Shown here one piece after another: positions 21,293-35,819 of a stretch of 64,000 nt of DNA; positions within the stretch are counted from its first letter, which is position 1, and the number at the start of each line of letters is the position of its first letter. Made by a program: the position numbers and the translations under genes. The DNA is from Adineta ricciae (lineage: Eukaryota; Rotifera; Eurotatoria; Adinetida; Adinetidae). The notes under the pieces are model-generated. The model was given only the letters and a program-made list of their open reading frames with translations, had not been told where the DNA came from and ran no database searches. The DNA lies in NCBI GenBank assembly GCA_905250025.1, contig CAJNOJ010000168.1, positions 168,008-232,007 on the forward strand, read 5' to 3'.

Positions 21293-24200
21293 ATGTCGCA
21301 GGCGAACAACCGTGGTGGCGGCAACAAGCGGTCGCGTATCTCTTCATCAGGCGCCTATCGTCAGCGCGAGAACCAGTCGACATCGTCGTCGACAAATGTC
21401 GCTCAAACTCAATCGGGTTTAATTATTGATAATGAAACTGAACAATCATCCGAAGGAATCAAAGAGCAATTGAACAGTGTTGAAGATATCATCACACAAC
21501 CTATTATTGAAGTTCCAACCAAACGTTTATTGCACTTAAAAGAACTTGGTGGAAATCTTTTTGTCTCATCATCAACAAAAATCTATTCGAAAACATTACA
21601 AAAACTATTCGATCGAGTCCTATTTACGAAATCATTAAACAATGACGTGAATACAGCACCATCTGATTTGCGCGTTTTCGAACGTGTTTTAGCACGTTCC
21701 GATGACAACGACGCTTATTCGACATGCACATCATTGGCACAACCAGTACCAGCGACAATACTTGTGCTTGGCTCTACTGCATGCGAACATGCGCTTGTAT
21801 GGAAATTACTACAGCGAAGAAATTTCAAAATTTTTATATCACCTGGTAATAGTGGCACAACAATCGATCAATCAACCGGAACAATTTCGACAGTTTTCCA
21901 AAACGAAAAAGATCTTTTGGAATATGTCGATACCAAACAAATTGACCTAGTTATATCGTTAAATAAGACATTTTACTTTGAAGAACTTGAAGCACGCCTT
22001 TGCGAACATGGCTTACATTACTTAGGATGTTCTGTTGATACATTAGTATTGACTGATAATCAATTAAATGCCAAACAATTTATGAGTAAACATAAAATTC
22101 CCACATTAGAGTGGACACATTGTTTGAATGAAGAAGATGCTCGGTCGTTTATCAATAAGTAAGCATATCGAAGACAGTAAAGATTTAGTAAACTTCCTTC
22201 CTCTCCATTAGATCTCCAAATCAACAGCAATGGATTATTCGGGCAACACATGGTAATGGTATAATCAACTGTAAAAGTCCAGACGAGGCAATGCAAACAA
22301 TCAAAGCTGTTTTCGAAGTAAAAATGGAACAAACAAGCTTGAACTCGGATCGATCAACTGATTTGTCTGTTTTCTAGGATCATATTTTTGGTAAACTAAA
22401 TCAATCTGTCGTCGTCGAGCATGGTTATTCAGCAGACGATCATCAAGTTTGTGTTTTATACATTGTAAGTGACGGCGATGGTGATTATACTCAGTTACCA
22501 ATAATACAATCTGATCCATTACGAATGGGTGCTTATGGTCCATGTCCATATTTAACATCGAAACAATTATCCTATGTTCGTCGTCGTATTGTTGAACGTA
22601 CACTTCGATGTTCACCAACGATTCGTCATTTGTTTGGTTTTCGTTTATTGATTCAAGGATCGAATTACAATCAAGTCTGTCTACTTGACTATGTGTCCAC
22701 ATTTGAAGAACCCGAAGCAGAGATTATCTTGTCATTATGCGAACCCGATGTGCTTCTTCAATACGCACTAGATCTACCGTCGGTTCCGATCATACCTTTG
22801 ACAAGCAAAAAACGTCGTGTTCACTGTGTAAATACAACTATAACGTCAACGAAATCGTCTTTAACTATTTCGAACAAAGTTCTATCGACCGCAACGAAAA
22901 ATAACAAAGTGAAAATCTTTCACAATCAGACAGATGTTAATGTTAATAATAATGGAACAGGTGAAACAAATTTCATAACAACAAGCGGTGAACGAATCTT
23001 CAACGTACTTGGTTATGGTTCGACCTTACAGGAAGCACAAATTCAATCGGTACTTGCTTGCGAATATATCAAACAGCATGCTAATGTTGACGATCTTCTG
23101 TTTAAATCCGATGTTGGTGCACAAGCGATTGAATGGTATAAGACGCGTGTTAATCGCAATCACTCGTCAACTGGTGGTTTAACGAATGGCAAAAAGAAGA
23201 AGGTGAAAAAGAAAATCTCGCTCCTATCAGGATCGAATAAACGAAATCGTAATTCGGCAAATCGTCGTCGTAACACGAAAAATTCCGAACAAGACAAAGG
23301 CAATTATAATGAAGAGAATGAAACTAGTGATGATAATGATGAGGATGATGATGATGATGAAGACGAAGACGACGACGCTGAACCAATGGATTTCGAACGA
23401 GCATTTGGCACCGTATCCGACATGCCGAAATTGGAACATATGGATATCTATCAAAATAATGGTACATTCGATGATCATAATGTTCATGAAGGTGAAACAT
23501 ATTTTGATTTGTCAAGCAAAATCGATCTGAAAACCTATAAGCAACCTGTTCTCGTATCGTCAACAATCAATTTGAATCCATTAGCAGCATTATTTAATTT
23601 AAATGATAGCGATATGAGTGATTGTCAAACTGTTTTCGAATATCTTGGTCACGAACTAACTGTTCGATGTGCGAATGATCTTGTTGGTGCTCGTACACTT
23701 TACATTCAATGTTACTCTTCACCAATATCATCACGTCGTTCAATTCAACGTTTCTATCAAGGAATCGAACAAGCATGTCAACAACTTGATTGTACACTTC
23801 TCAAAACGACCAGTTCTGCTATATCATCATCATCGTTCAGTTCATTATGTACAGGTCTATGTGATAGAGAATTTACTACACTGAATAATACAAGCCATCC
23901 AACGATTAACGAAGGTGATTTCTTAGTGGCCATTCGAAGTAGTTCGGGCACAGTTAATACGCAAGGCTATGTACAGTTAAAAGAGTTATTCCAAAAGAAA
24001 AATATTCATTTGAACGATACGGTACCTTTTCGAACTGCTGATGGTGAAGAAGAGTCATTTTTCTCATTATTGCTACAAAAATCATCTGTGTTAGCATCAT
24101 CATTAGCTAAGACCATTGGTGAACTGATTAGAAATCGAACGATCAAAGCCGTTCGATATCTCAAAGGTATGTAGATTAGCTTTAGATTAATAAAAATCCT

Positions 24201-25569
24201 ATCTACTTCTTCATTTAGATATTGGTTTGGCTCGTATGATTGAATCTTTACTTGGTCCATTCAGATCAACATTGAATATTGACTTAAATGGCCAACAATG
24301 GCCTGTAATGCCACCACTTTTTACTTGGATCTATCAACATGTAAGATTAATCGTGCTTTTCTGCTCGTACAATTTGATTCTCTTCTTTTCAGAGTGGTTT
24401 TAGTCAAGATGAAATGTTCGAATATTTTAACTGTGGTGTCGACTATATACTTCTTGTTGATCATACAAAAATTACTGTCGAAGATCTTCTTCGTCATCTA
24501 ACTGAAACACATACTTCAAGTTTTTATCTAGGAACATTTGTGTCAATAAGTAAGTTGAAATTCGACATGATGTTTTATCTATATTTCGATGTTTTCTTCT
24601 TAGATCCGACTCCAACACGTAAACCAATTCGTACGCCACAACAACCAATTGTCGCTCCACCACAACCACGTACTGTTCAGTTGAAAAATATTTCTTTCAA
24701 ATATCCGAAACCATATCAAACAGCTGGCGCATTAACAAATAATAGTGCACCTGTCGTAATCAAAGATCGAATGAAACAACCGATTGCAAATGACAAAACA
24801 CGTTGTGCTGTACTTATCTCTAACAATGGTAAACCAATCTCGAAATAACATGACGATTTCTATATCTGCTCGTTTCTTTTAGACACTTCCTTACTTTCAC
24901 TTCTCGCTTATAGTACATCAACACTTGAATGTGCATTCGAGATCGTTCTTGTACTTTCAACAGTAGCTGGCCTATCGGATATTGCTCGCGTGAATGAATT
25001 ACATCCCTCCGTGGTTACTAAAGTGATTCAACCGAAGAAATACGCTGCTCGACATTACGATTTGGTAAATAGTTCATTGAATTCCTTTCAGTGGATAGAA
25101 ACTTTATTTCTTTTTCATCGTTCAGGATCAAAAAGTGGACGACGAATTACAACTACATGGCTGTGAATTAGTTATTCTCGATCGTTACACATGTCGTTTA
25201 TCACATTCGTTTATTATGGCTTGGCGTGGACGTTTGTTAAGTATCTATCCATCGTTGTTACCATCATTTCGTCATAGTAGTTCGCCCATTCGTGATGCTT
25301 TACAAACAGGTGTACGTATAACAGGTGTGACAGTTCATTTTATTGGTGAATCGGATACGGACAACGATGGACCCATCATTGCCCAGGAAAGTTTATCTGT
25401 AACACCGTTCGAAACGGAAATGCAATTGGAAAATCGTCTGCGTACACTCGAACAACAATTGTATCCGAAAGCAATTGATTTAGTGGCGTCAGGAAAGATT
25501 GTTTATCAGGGTAAACGACGCATGAGTAAAATCAATTCAACTACGTCAATTACGCCTTCATCTTATTAA
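21293..25569 (+). CDS. GARS-AIRS-GART-like protein with eroded active sites and a RAD21-like N-terminus
   Basis: Eight exons (21293-22158, 22212-22317, 22378-24166, 24219-24340, 24393-24549, 24604-24828, 24883-25064, 25126-25569) encode 1296 residues without breaks; animal GART is about 1010. Domain order is that of the purine enzyme: GARS (about 153-590), AIRS (about 660-930), GART (about 1030-1280). Key motifs are gone. GARS has GSTACEHA for GSGGREHA and LDYVSTFEEPE for EFNCRFGDPE. AIRS lacks the DGVGTK loop. GART has S1188-I-Y1190 where the catalytic Asn and His of NIHPSLLP should be, although PSLLPS and the later Asp remain. Residues 56-118 match the RAD21 encoded at 30942-33578 (PTKRLLHLKELGG versus [13 protein letters not shown]). 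A KKKKVKKK stretch near 595 and an acidic run near 637-660 separate GARS from AIRS. It is probably a non-catalytic, perhaps nuclear, paralogue; its function is unknown. Confidence 0.85.
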
Positions 25570-26227
25570 ATAAACTTTTGTTTTTGTCTGTACATTGGAT
25601 TCTATATCATTATATGTTTCTGCGCTATTTGTTTCCTGGAATAGCCTGATTCTTTTTGTCTTTTTCCCTCTTTTTGTTTTTGTAGTCTTGTCGTCTTGTT
25701 TAAGAAAAAAGTCCAAACGAAAAATATATATGTATATGTATACAGTCATGAACAAAGTACAAGCTGTGTTTGTTTGTTGATCATGTTCAATAGCACGAAC
25801 GAAGACAAAGCATCTTTCAACTGTTCGCATGTGAACGAGCGAGAGATTCTTTCAGGTGTTGTTTTAGCTGTTAATTGATCGTCCAAACAAGTGTCAGTTG
25901 AATGTAATTCTATCTGAGATGAAGAAAAAAAAATACTAATTGACTTTATCACCACCCCTCTTTCTCTTATCTAAACTATAAAACAAGCACTCTTTTATGT
26001 GTATTGTTTTCAAATCGAGTTAATCATTGTCGGACAGTCTGTCTTCAAATGTCGAGAGCACTTCTTTCGTCGATAGATTAATTGAAAGAAGAGCGCAACA
26101 TATCATATATTGCATCACGTTCCTTATCAATCTGTTGTCTACGCATACTTTTGCATTTCTCTTTATTTTAATCAGTCGAGAAGTTGTTTCACAACAAGCA
26201 TCGTGTACCATTCGTTAACAACAAACA
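25570..26227. other. intergenic, nothing recognised
   Basis: Spacer between the GART-like gene and the TIL gene. The short frames here overlap on both strands and have no domain features. Confidence 0.4.
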
Positions 26228-26566
26228 ATGATCGTATCGATTCGTCTCAGCTTGCTATTGATCCTGATTCTAGCTATACTCGTTAGTCAAACGAACGGTA
26301 AGCTCATCTGAGAGAAAGATCGTCGATTCGGGGAAAATCAACTTCGAATACTTTTTCTAGGTTTCCTGTTTGGCCAGTGGTGTTTAGGTGCGCATCAAGA
26401 ATATTTAAGATGTGGTTCCGCCTGTCCACTTTCATGTGCTGATGTTCGATATGCAAGATATTTTAAACCATGCACGTATCAATGTGTTCAAGGCTGTTTC
26501 TGTAAACGTGGTTATGCGCGTCGTACTCATTCGAAAAGTCAGTGCATCCCTGACTGGCGTTGTTAA
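26228..26566 (+). CDS. small secreted cysteine-rich protein, TIL-type
   Basis: Two exons, 26228-26297 and 26361-26566, give 91 residues. Residues 1-23 form a strongly hydrophobic signal peptide ending near QTNG. The mature part has ten cysteines with the spacing of a trypsin-inhibitor-like (TIL) domain: WC...RCGSACPLSC...PCTYQCVQGCFCKRGY...QCIPDWRC. The CxCxxGY core is the clearest sign. TIL proteins are extracellular serine-protease inhibitors, or structural modules. The reactive loop cannot be aligned with confidence, so the inhibitor role is inferred. The intron is 63 bp and the start is the only Met before the signal peptide. Confidence 0.78.
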
Positions 26567-27337
26567 TGAAATTAATAATCTAGCATTGGAATGTATTTTT
26601 TTGTACATATGGGTAAATAAAATATGATTAGTCAGAATACTGTCTTAGATATAATACTAATAAAAAAAAGAAATGCTAATTAACTTTGTGTAAAAATAAT
26701 TTTGATAACATTGATTTACGTCAAATCGTAAGTGAACAATGGAGCTATCAAGGACGAAATGATTTACCTTGATCTAATACATTTAGTCAAATAGGACTAT
26801 GACGATTTTACAAAACCGGTTTTAGACAATACTGAAGAATGATATGCGTAATAATCATTCGATCGACTTTTGTTCGATAAGTAATCGATACGAAAAGCAA
26901 TAATACATTTATGAAACGATGCTTTTGTATGGATGGTTACTCTTCATAAATGTACTTAACGTTCAAAGGTTCATACTAATGCACGCTTTCGATTCTGTTT
27001 TTCTTCTCGATATACAAAGACACATATGTTTAAGATTTGACCTCGAAATCAATATGAACTTAGTTCAATAGCGTGTTAATGGATCGATTCGATTATCTGC
27101 GTATCGTACGACCATCAATAAGATAAGAGACATTATGTCGCTCGAGGGATGACTTTTTCGTTTCTTTCCGAAACAAAATCATCAGTTACATTAAACGATA
27201 GACGACGAGGAACATTCTCTACCGTTCTGTATATCGTTACGCTTCATGTTCGTGCGAATATAAATCCAGATTGTCTATTAACTGACAAGACATAAATCGT
27301 CGAATGTACCTTTCTTCTCACACACATCTCTAATATC
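26567..27337. other. intergenic, nothing recognised
   Basis: AT-rich spacer containing the 5' flank of the NOX5-like gene. No convincing frame and no repeat structure were seen. Confidence 0.4.
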
Positions 27338-30273
27338 ATGTCGAACACGGATGAAAGCCTGCACACGACTCTCTCGATGGATGCCTCCTCGCAGCCAGCG
27401 ATTATCAATACAGTAACTGTTGCCCTACCACAACAGCAGCCTCGTCCTCTAAAGCGTAAGATTAGTCATCAATCAACACCAGTGTTTTCTTCGTTTTTAC
27501 GAACACCCTCAGGAAGTAATGGTGGATTTTTCAACAAGTTCGTATTCTTGTCGAAAGAGTGTTCATTTTATTTGAGCGGATATTTATTGTTTCAGTTTAA
27601 TGCAACGAACCATTTCGAATCGTCAAAGAGCCGAAATTCAACTGCAAAGTTTACTTGATGAACCTGAAGAATCTCTACCGACATTCACACGTCGTGCCAG
27701 TGATCATTTACCAAACGAGAATCTACCATTAGAAGAAGTGTCCAAATTACTCAATACTCAAACGTTCGTCATTGAACGACTTGTTAATGCTCTCTATTCG
27801 TCTACCGATGATGATGATAGTATAAAGACTTTGAGCAAATGCGAAGTACGAAAGCTAACACGAGCACTGAATAGTACGATGGACGTTCGAGCTCTTCTGT
27901 TTTTCATGATGCTCGACGAAGATGGTGATCGTTATGTAACAAGTAATGAACTGGCATTTTTCTATGAGAAATATTTACAAGGCTTGAAAACATTCGATGC
28001 TAATCGTTTGCAAGAAGTTATCCAAGTGCTTCAGAAGAAGTTTCATCTCGATCAAGTAAAGAAGACAACTTAAATTGATATCGAAAAAGTACAATCGAAT
28101 GCATTTTTTTTAGAAACCTCGAATTGATTTCGAAGAATTCTATTCGATTGTATCCAAAGATGCGACACTGCTCGAATCTTTATCTCAATTCACTGTTCAT
28201 CCAACATGGTTTATCAAAACACCCAATAATTCAATGGTCAAACAAAGTAAACTTCAACGTTTTTTCAGTCATCACTGCCACCAACAAGTCATATACGAAG
28301 CACGAAAAAATAGACTAACAATAGACTATGTCAAGGATAATCTATCGAGTATCATTGTTTTCATTCTGTACATCTTGGTAAATCTTGCTTTGACCATCTA
28401 TGTTATCATTTATCGAATAACAGTGACCAGATCACATGCATTTGTTGTTGTTGCACGTATTGGTGGAATGTTGCTGAATTTCAATTGTGCACTCGTCATT
28501 ACACTGATGCTTAAACAAACAATATTGGTCATTCGTACGAATAGTTTTCTACGGAAGATCATTCCTGTTGATAACCATATTGACTTTCATAAAGTCGTCG
28601 GACGATTTATTGCCATCCTATCAATTGTACATACAATTGCACATATGGCCAACTTCGGAAGACTTACAGGTACGAATACTTAGCCCCAAGACGAAAGACC
28701 TTTTAATTTTTCAATATTTAGATCATTCCTGGGGAACTTACATGGTACGTTTATTTGTCTTCTCTATAGAACGACCATATCGGCTTCTTTAGTTTGCGAC
28801 AAGACCTAATCTAGGTTGGGTAGGGGGCCTTGCGCCATTGACTGGTGTTATCTTATGTGTCATCCTTGCTGTCATTGTTATTTGTTCCATGCAATGGATT
28901 CGTCGTGGTGGTCATTTTCAAGTAATTTATCTTCTGTTACCTTCAATTCTAACTGTTCTTTTATACAGATTTTCTATTGGACACATTTACTGTACTTTCC
29001 ATTTTTCATTCTTCTTATTCTGCATGCAGGAAACTTTTGGGTATGTTCAACATGGGTCTACGCGCGGAACTTTACATCTGACTTTTTTTTAGAAATGGAT
29101 CGTGGGCCCATTATCTCTTTTCCTGTTGGAAAAAACCTATTCAGTTTTAACAAGATATTCTGTTCGAAGTGGCCGCACTTATCTTCATTCAGCAACTATC
29201 GAACAGTCGAATGTTATTAGTTTGAATATACATCGGCCAAAAAATTTCACGTATGTTCTACTCGGCGATGCTCTTCTTCAGTTTTCTTGTGTGTGACTTC
29301 TAGTTTTAAACCAGGTGATTATATAAGTATCAATTTACCACGTGTTGCACTCTACGAATTCCATCCATTTACGATCAGTAGTGCACCTGAAGAAATGGGC
29401 AATCTTCGCGTACATATCCAAGCTGTTGGCAATTGGACTAAACAGGTTTATCAACGTTTCAAAGAAATGTCCGAAGATGACGCTCGAGAAAATCATGTCA
29501 AAGTTTACCGTGCTGATCTCCATCCCGAACAATCGGTTGCAGATCTTCAAGCTATCAACAAAGATCACTGTGGCGATGATGATGGCAGTGAAGTATATAC
29601 AGGAAAATGTCGAATGAAATTCAAAAAACGAGAGCCTGTCGTGATCAACGGACCTTATTCATCATGTGCTCGTTACATATTCGACTGTAAACATGTTGTT
29701 TTGATTGGTGGTGGTATTGGTATTACACCATACGCATCGATATTATCAAGTCTCATGGCGCAGTTTCGTGCATCGCGTGTTGTTTGTAAATACTGTAATG
29801 GAATCAATTACAATTCCAAAGGACTTGTCGAAAATCATCGTCTGAAGAAAGTCGATTTTATTTGGGTGAATCGAGACCAGAAGAATTTTGAATGGTTCCT
29901 CAATCTTCTTCGTCAATTTGAACAAGAACAGGAATATTATCTAGCGTCGAATTCGAATGAAAAGCGTTTTCTTGACATTCATTTATATTTTACAGAAATC
30001 AAGCATGATGAGAACATTGGTAATGTTCCATTAGATCTAGTGACTAAAATCTGGGCTCAAGTAGCTGGACAAGATATATTTACCAGTTTAAAATCGAAAA
30101 CACATATCGGTCGACCGAAATGGGAAGATTTGTTTAGTAATTTAATTTCAGGCGAAAATGCCTCGACAGCAAATGATGTTGATGTTTTCTTCTGTGGACC
30201 GTCAACTATGGCTCAGACAATTCGAAATCATTGTGCTACATTTCGATTTCGATTTTACGAAGAAAAATTTTGA
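27338..30273 (+). CDS. NOX5: NADPH oxidase, NOX5-like (EF-hand)
   Basis: Eight exons (27338-27537, 27596-28055, 28114-28669, 28722-28744, 28793-28921, 28969-29040, 29093-29250, 29304-30273) encode 855 residues. Order: a disordered N-terminus, an EF-hand region with one canonical loop DEDGDRYVTSNE near 173-184, six membrane helices with heme histidines in DFHKVVGRFIAIL...HTIAHMANF and FYWTHLLYF...HAGNF, the FAD motif HPFTISSAPE near 552, the NADPH motif GGGIGITPYASIL near 667, and the terminal FYEEKF. This is a calcium-controlled flavocytochrome that passes electrons from NADPH across the membrane to oxygen, making superoxide. The linker between the FAD and NADPH sites is long and acidic (around 590-640). 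Exon 4 is only 23 bp. Other EF loops are degenerate, so calcium control may differ from human NOX5. Confidence 0.93.
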
Positions 30274-30941
30274 ATTTTTTTGTACAATTAAGATGTTAAT
30301 TTCTTCTTCAATCTCAATATAAGTATAGACTTCATCCAATGATTTTTCTAATCTTGCACACTTTTGGGTCTCTTTCTCATGAACAATCATGCTCTCAGAT
30401 CCGATCTTCAACACACATCGCTACATTCACAAGAGATATTGAGTAAAAAATTCGATTTGCTTTTATTTTGAGTTGTCTTTTTAAATAAGGCATTCGAATC
30501 GCCCACCATTTCAATATGATCGTTCGATGAATGCGAAAAATACAATCGTGAGAAGATATAAGACAAAAGAAGATATTACTAAATCAGAAGACAGAGAAAA
30601 AAAAGAAGTAGGGAGAGCGCAAAAAGCACACACAGAATTCTAGAAGACAACAAGAAGTATTTATATATAGATTAAGAAAGAAAAATCGAATACGATGGAA
30701 CCATTCTGTGACACAGAAAAGAAAAAGAAAGTGAGTATTTTATCATACAACCAAAGACACAACACGTCGACAGAAATATGTACAATGTACATGCAGACAT
30801 TGAGAGAAAGAAGAAAAAGAAAATACTTGAACGGCGAAAGAAATAGAAGAATTGATTTTATTTTGCAAATACCATCATGATTTGATTAGCTTTACCAAAA
30901 CATTCAATCTGACAACATTGATATTGATTTGTTTGTCGTTT
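30274..30941. other. intergenic between convergent genes
   Basis: 3' regions of the NOX5-like gene and RAD21. Purine-rich on the plus strand near 30580-30860. No gene recognised. Confidence 0.4.
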
Positions 30942-33578
30942 TCATCTTCCGCCGCTGGATATATACTGATGGAAATTCACACCCGGTGTTACTGTTATGT
31001 CTCCGAATGCTTCACTTTGTTCAACGTCAACAGCTTGCAATTTTTTTAATACTAATAGCGTATAAAATTTCTGTGCAGTTAATTTTCGTGTATGATAATT
31101 TGGGTTGCCCGACGAAAGATGATCGTGAAACGAAAGTGCGTCTACTGAATCGAAAGAACGTTCGAAAGCATTAAGCATGATTTTTGCACGACGATTCAAC
31201 TTCTTGCCAGATTCAAAATCCTAAAAGAGAGAACAGCGGTTTTTTCTACTAATCAGAGATTTTTTTCTGGAAATAAATTACGTACTTCTTGAGCGGTTGT
31301 CGTTTGTCCATGTTCTTCTTCGTCATCGTCTTGCTCATCCTGATTTTCTTTCAAATGTCCCATTCCTTTCTTACGTCGTGCACTACCGGGTGTGCGTGAG
31401 GGCGATGGAGGTAGCTGATTCAATTCATGAACTTTTCGTCCACTCTTTCTCGTTGGTGACATGGGCGCAGGCATAACATCCATGAGATTATCCATAGATG
31501 TTGTCATCGGAGGGAAAAATAAGGAATCACCCGGTAGAATCGATTCCATACGTTGCCGTTTATCGATGTTCGATTCGTTTCCCGGGGATAATCCACGTTT
31601 TCTTGAGCGATTGGGTGAATCATAGCCTAGCACTTCTAGGTAATGATGATGTGAAGCACGCATTTGTTCAATGGATGACTCGTCTCTGTCACGTTCAAGT
31701 TGTTCCATGGCAAGATCATGTTGAATTTGATAATTATCCGGCGGCATTTGATCCAATGCTTTTGTGGTTAAATTGCGTGAAAATAACTATGAAAGATGAA
31801 GCCATGAAAGAAACATTCGTTGGTCAACGAATTTGTTTTACCTGTTGCAAAGTTTTTGAAAATACACATGTAGCACTGAGAGAGAACAGCTTTTCTATTC
31901 CACCGGTTTCTTTCAAGTGCATTAAGCGACGCGTCGGCGGTGCTAATTCGAGTACACCAACAATATCTGTTGTATCACTGAGCTGCGTTTTCATTGATGT
32001 ACTGTCAATTTCTTTAACTTCATCAATAACTAGTTTCCGCTTGCGTTTGGCTGCTTGCCGATTTGCTACAGGTGTTTGCGCTATTCAGCAAAAGAAAACG
32101 AAGGTAAGAAAATTCACATTTAAAGAGTTCGTCGATTCCCACCTGATGTTAAAATAGGTGGTAGAACAAATTCATCCGAAACGTTAGATAGAAGTGTTGT
32201 ATCATCAACACCTGGAATGTGTTGGATGGTTTGATTGTCGCCTTCAACATCCATACGATTATCGCCATCATCTGAAGACGTACACAGTTTTGAGAAAATC
32301 TCTTCATTCTTATTCTTCGTCATACCTTGATTTCGTTCACCAGCTGGAGCTGCATGATCATTAAGTGTGGGTATGGCAGGATCATTGTCATCATCTGCAA
32401 ATAAATGATATACGTATCTATGTATTGTTCGAAGTTGTAGCTTGACTTACGATGAAATGGTGACATGACATGATCGTAATGACTTTTACCATTAGCTAAA
32501 TCTGAATTATCATCGCCGATACCAATCACTGAGCTAGGTCCAGCAACTAAAAGGTAGAAAACCATTCTCCCTTAATCTGTAAATCAAATTACTGAACGTA
32601 TAATGGTTCTTCTCCTAGGGCTATTCTATAGAACTGATTCATTGTAGAGTTTTGCAAATGCCTTATCTGATCTGATTAGATTATTTCTCTTTAATTCACA
32701 ATACGTACAATCTCCAAAACCATCCAATGCAAATGGATCATCACCGAATGGTCGAGCAATACTTTGTTTTTTGCGCACAGTTGTATCTAGAAAGGTAAAA
32801 TCGGCGAAAAATTCGAATTTTCAGCATGGTTTCTCCTACCATCTAAATCTAGATTTGAATTTTGTGCATTCAAATGTACTGATGGTTGAAGTTTACGAAA
32901 GAATTCAGGTTCGTCGAGTCCGTTAGCATCACCTAAAAGACAGAAAACTGTCATGAATCACTGTTCATCTTCTTTAGTTTATCCCTACCAAAATCATCAT
33001 CCATTGGCATAGGCACACTGATAAAATCTTCCTTCAATGTGATTTCTTCTGCACGTGCTTGATGCATTTGAAACCGAGTTGGATCATCGATATAACTAAA
33101 TCGAGTGGAAAATCAATTACACTGATCTTTATCCGGTCATATCTTTGTTTCGATATAATAAGCATGAAACTTACTCTATGTTAAGATCGATTAGATCAAA
33201 ATCGTGAAAATTTTCTGGTAAAGTTATTGCAGCAATTGAAACTTCTCGGGTGTCGGGGTCGACATTGACACTATGTGTATTTGATCCTTCAATCCCAACA
33301 ACTCCCGGTCGAAACGCCATTTTAATTTTAATAAACGCTTCATTGCAATCCGCTAATAAGTATTTCGTTTTCCGTGAGTAGATTCGTACAACTCCAAGTA
33401 ATAAATGTCCTTTCGTACGTAATGCAAGTTTTAGACATGGTTCGAGAATCGATTCGCAACTAAGTCGAATATCTGTTTCGAAAATTTGTGCTTTAGTTAA
33501 TTTTTTATCCCAATGTGCCGCAAGCCATAGACGAGCTAAGGGACCACGTTTGGTCAATATCGCATGTGTATAAAACAT
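30942..33578 (-). CDS. RAD21: cohesin kleisin RAD21/SCC1
   Basis: Nine exons (33578-33175, 33095-32989, 32932-32840, 32786-32709, 32546-32451, 32394-32143, 32080-31842, 31786-31286, 31220-30942) encode 682 residues. The N-terminus is the kleisin SMC3-binding domain: [62 protein letters not shown]. The middle has [16 protein letters not shown] and [20 protein letters not shown] (about 390-410), the region that contacts SA/STAG in known RAD21. The C-terminal winged helix ([30 protein letters not shown]) binds SMC1. RAD21 closes the cohesin ring that holds sister chromatids. An acidic and Ser/Pro-rich region lies between; separase sites were not identified. It is head-to-head with KLHDC4. Confidence 0.95.
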
Positions 33579-33856
33579 GCTGACGGTTAAGCTTGATCAC
33601 CGTCCAAAACAATAAATGGCAATGAAGACGACGGTTTAAGGTCTTTGTCAGTGCCATATTGACAGATAGGAAGAAAGACTCCTCGATGAGGAACTTATTC
33701 ACTTTGGAAGCAAATCCTATGGCGAGAAAACATTTTTCAATTTAGAAATAGTTTTCAAAAGAAAACGATTAGTTTTTCCTCAATAGAATATTCAACGATA
33801 GATGGTGCTAACTGTTCCAATGGAAGATAGTTTTACTTGAGAAATTACTTTTTGAA
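33579..33856. promoter_or_regulatory. divergent promoter region RAD21 / KLHDC4
   Basis: 278 bp separate the two opposite start codons. Both transcripts must start within it. No named motif was recognised. Confidence 0.4.

Positions 33857-35819
<1,963 letters not shown>

Noticed and set aside
32320..32345. A possible tiny intron in RAD21 exon 6 (GT...AG, 15 bp)
   Set aside because: Too short to be spliced, and the sequence reads through in frame with plausible residues.
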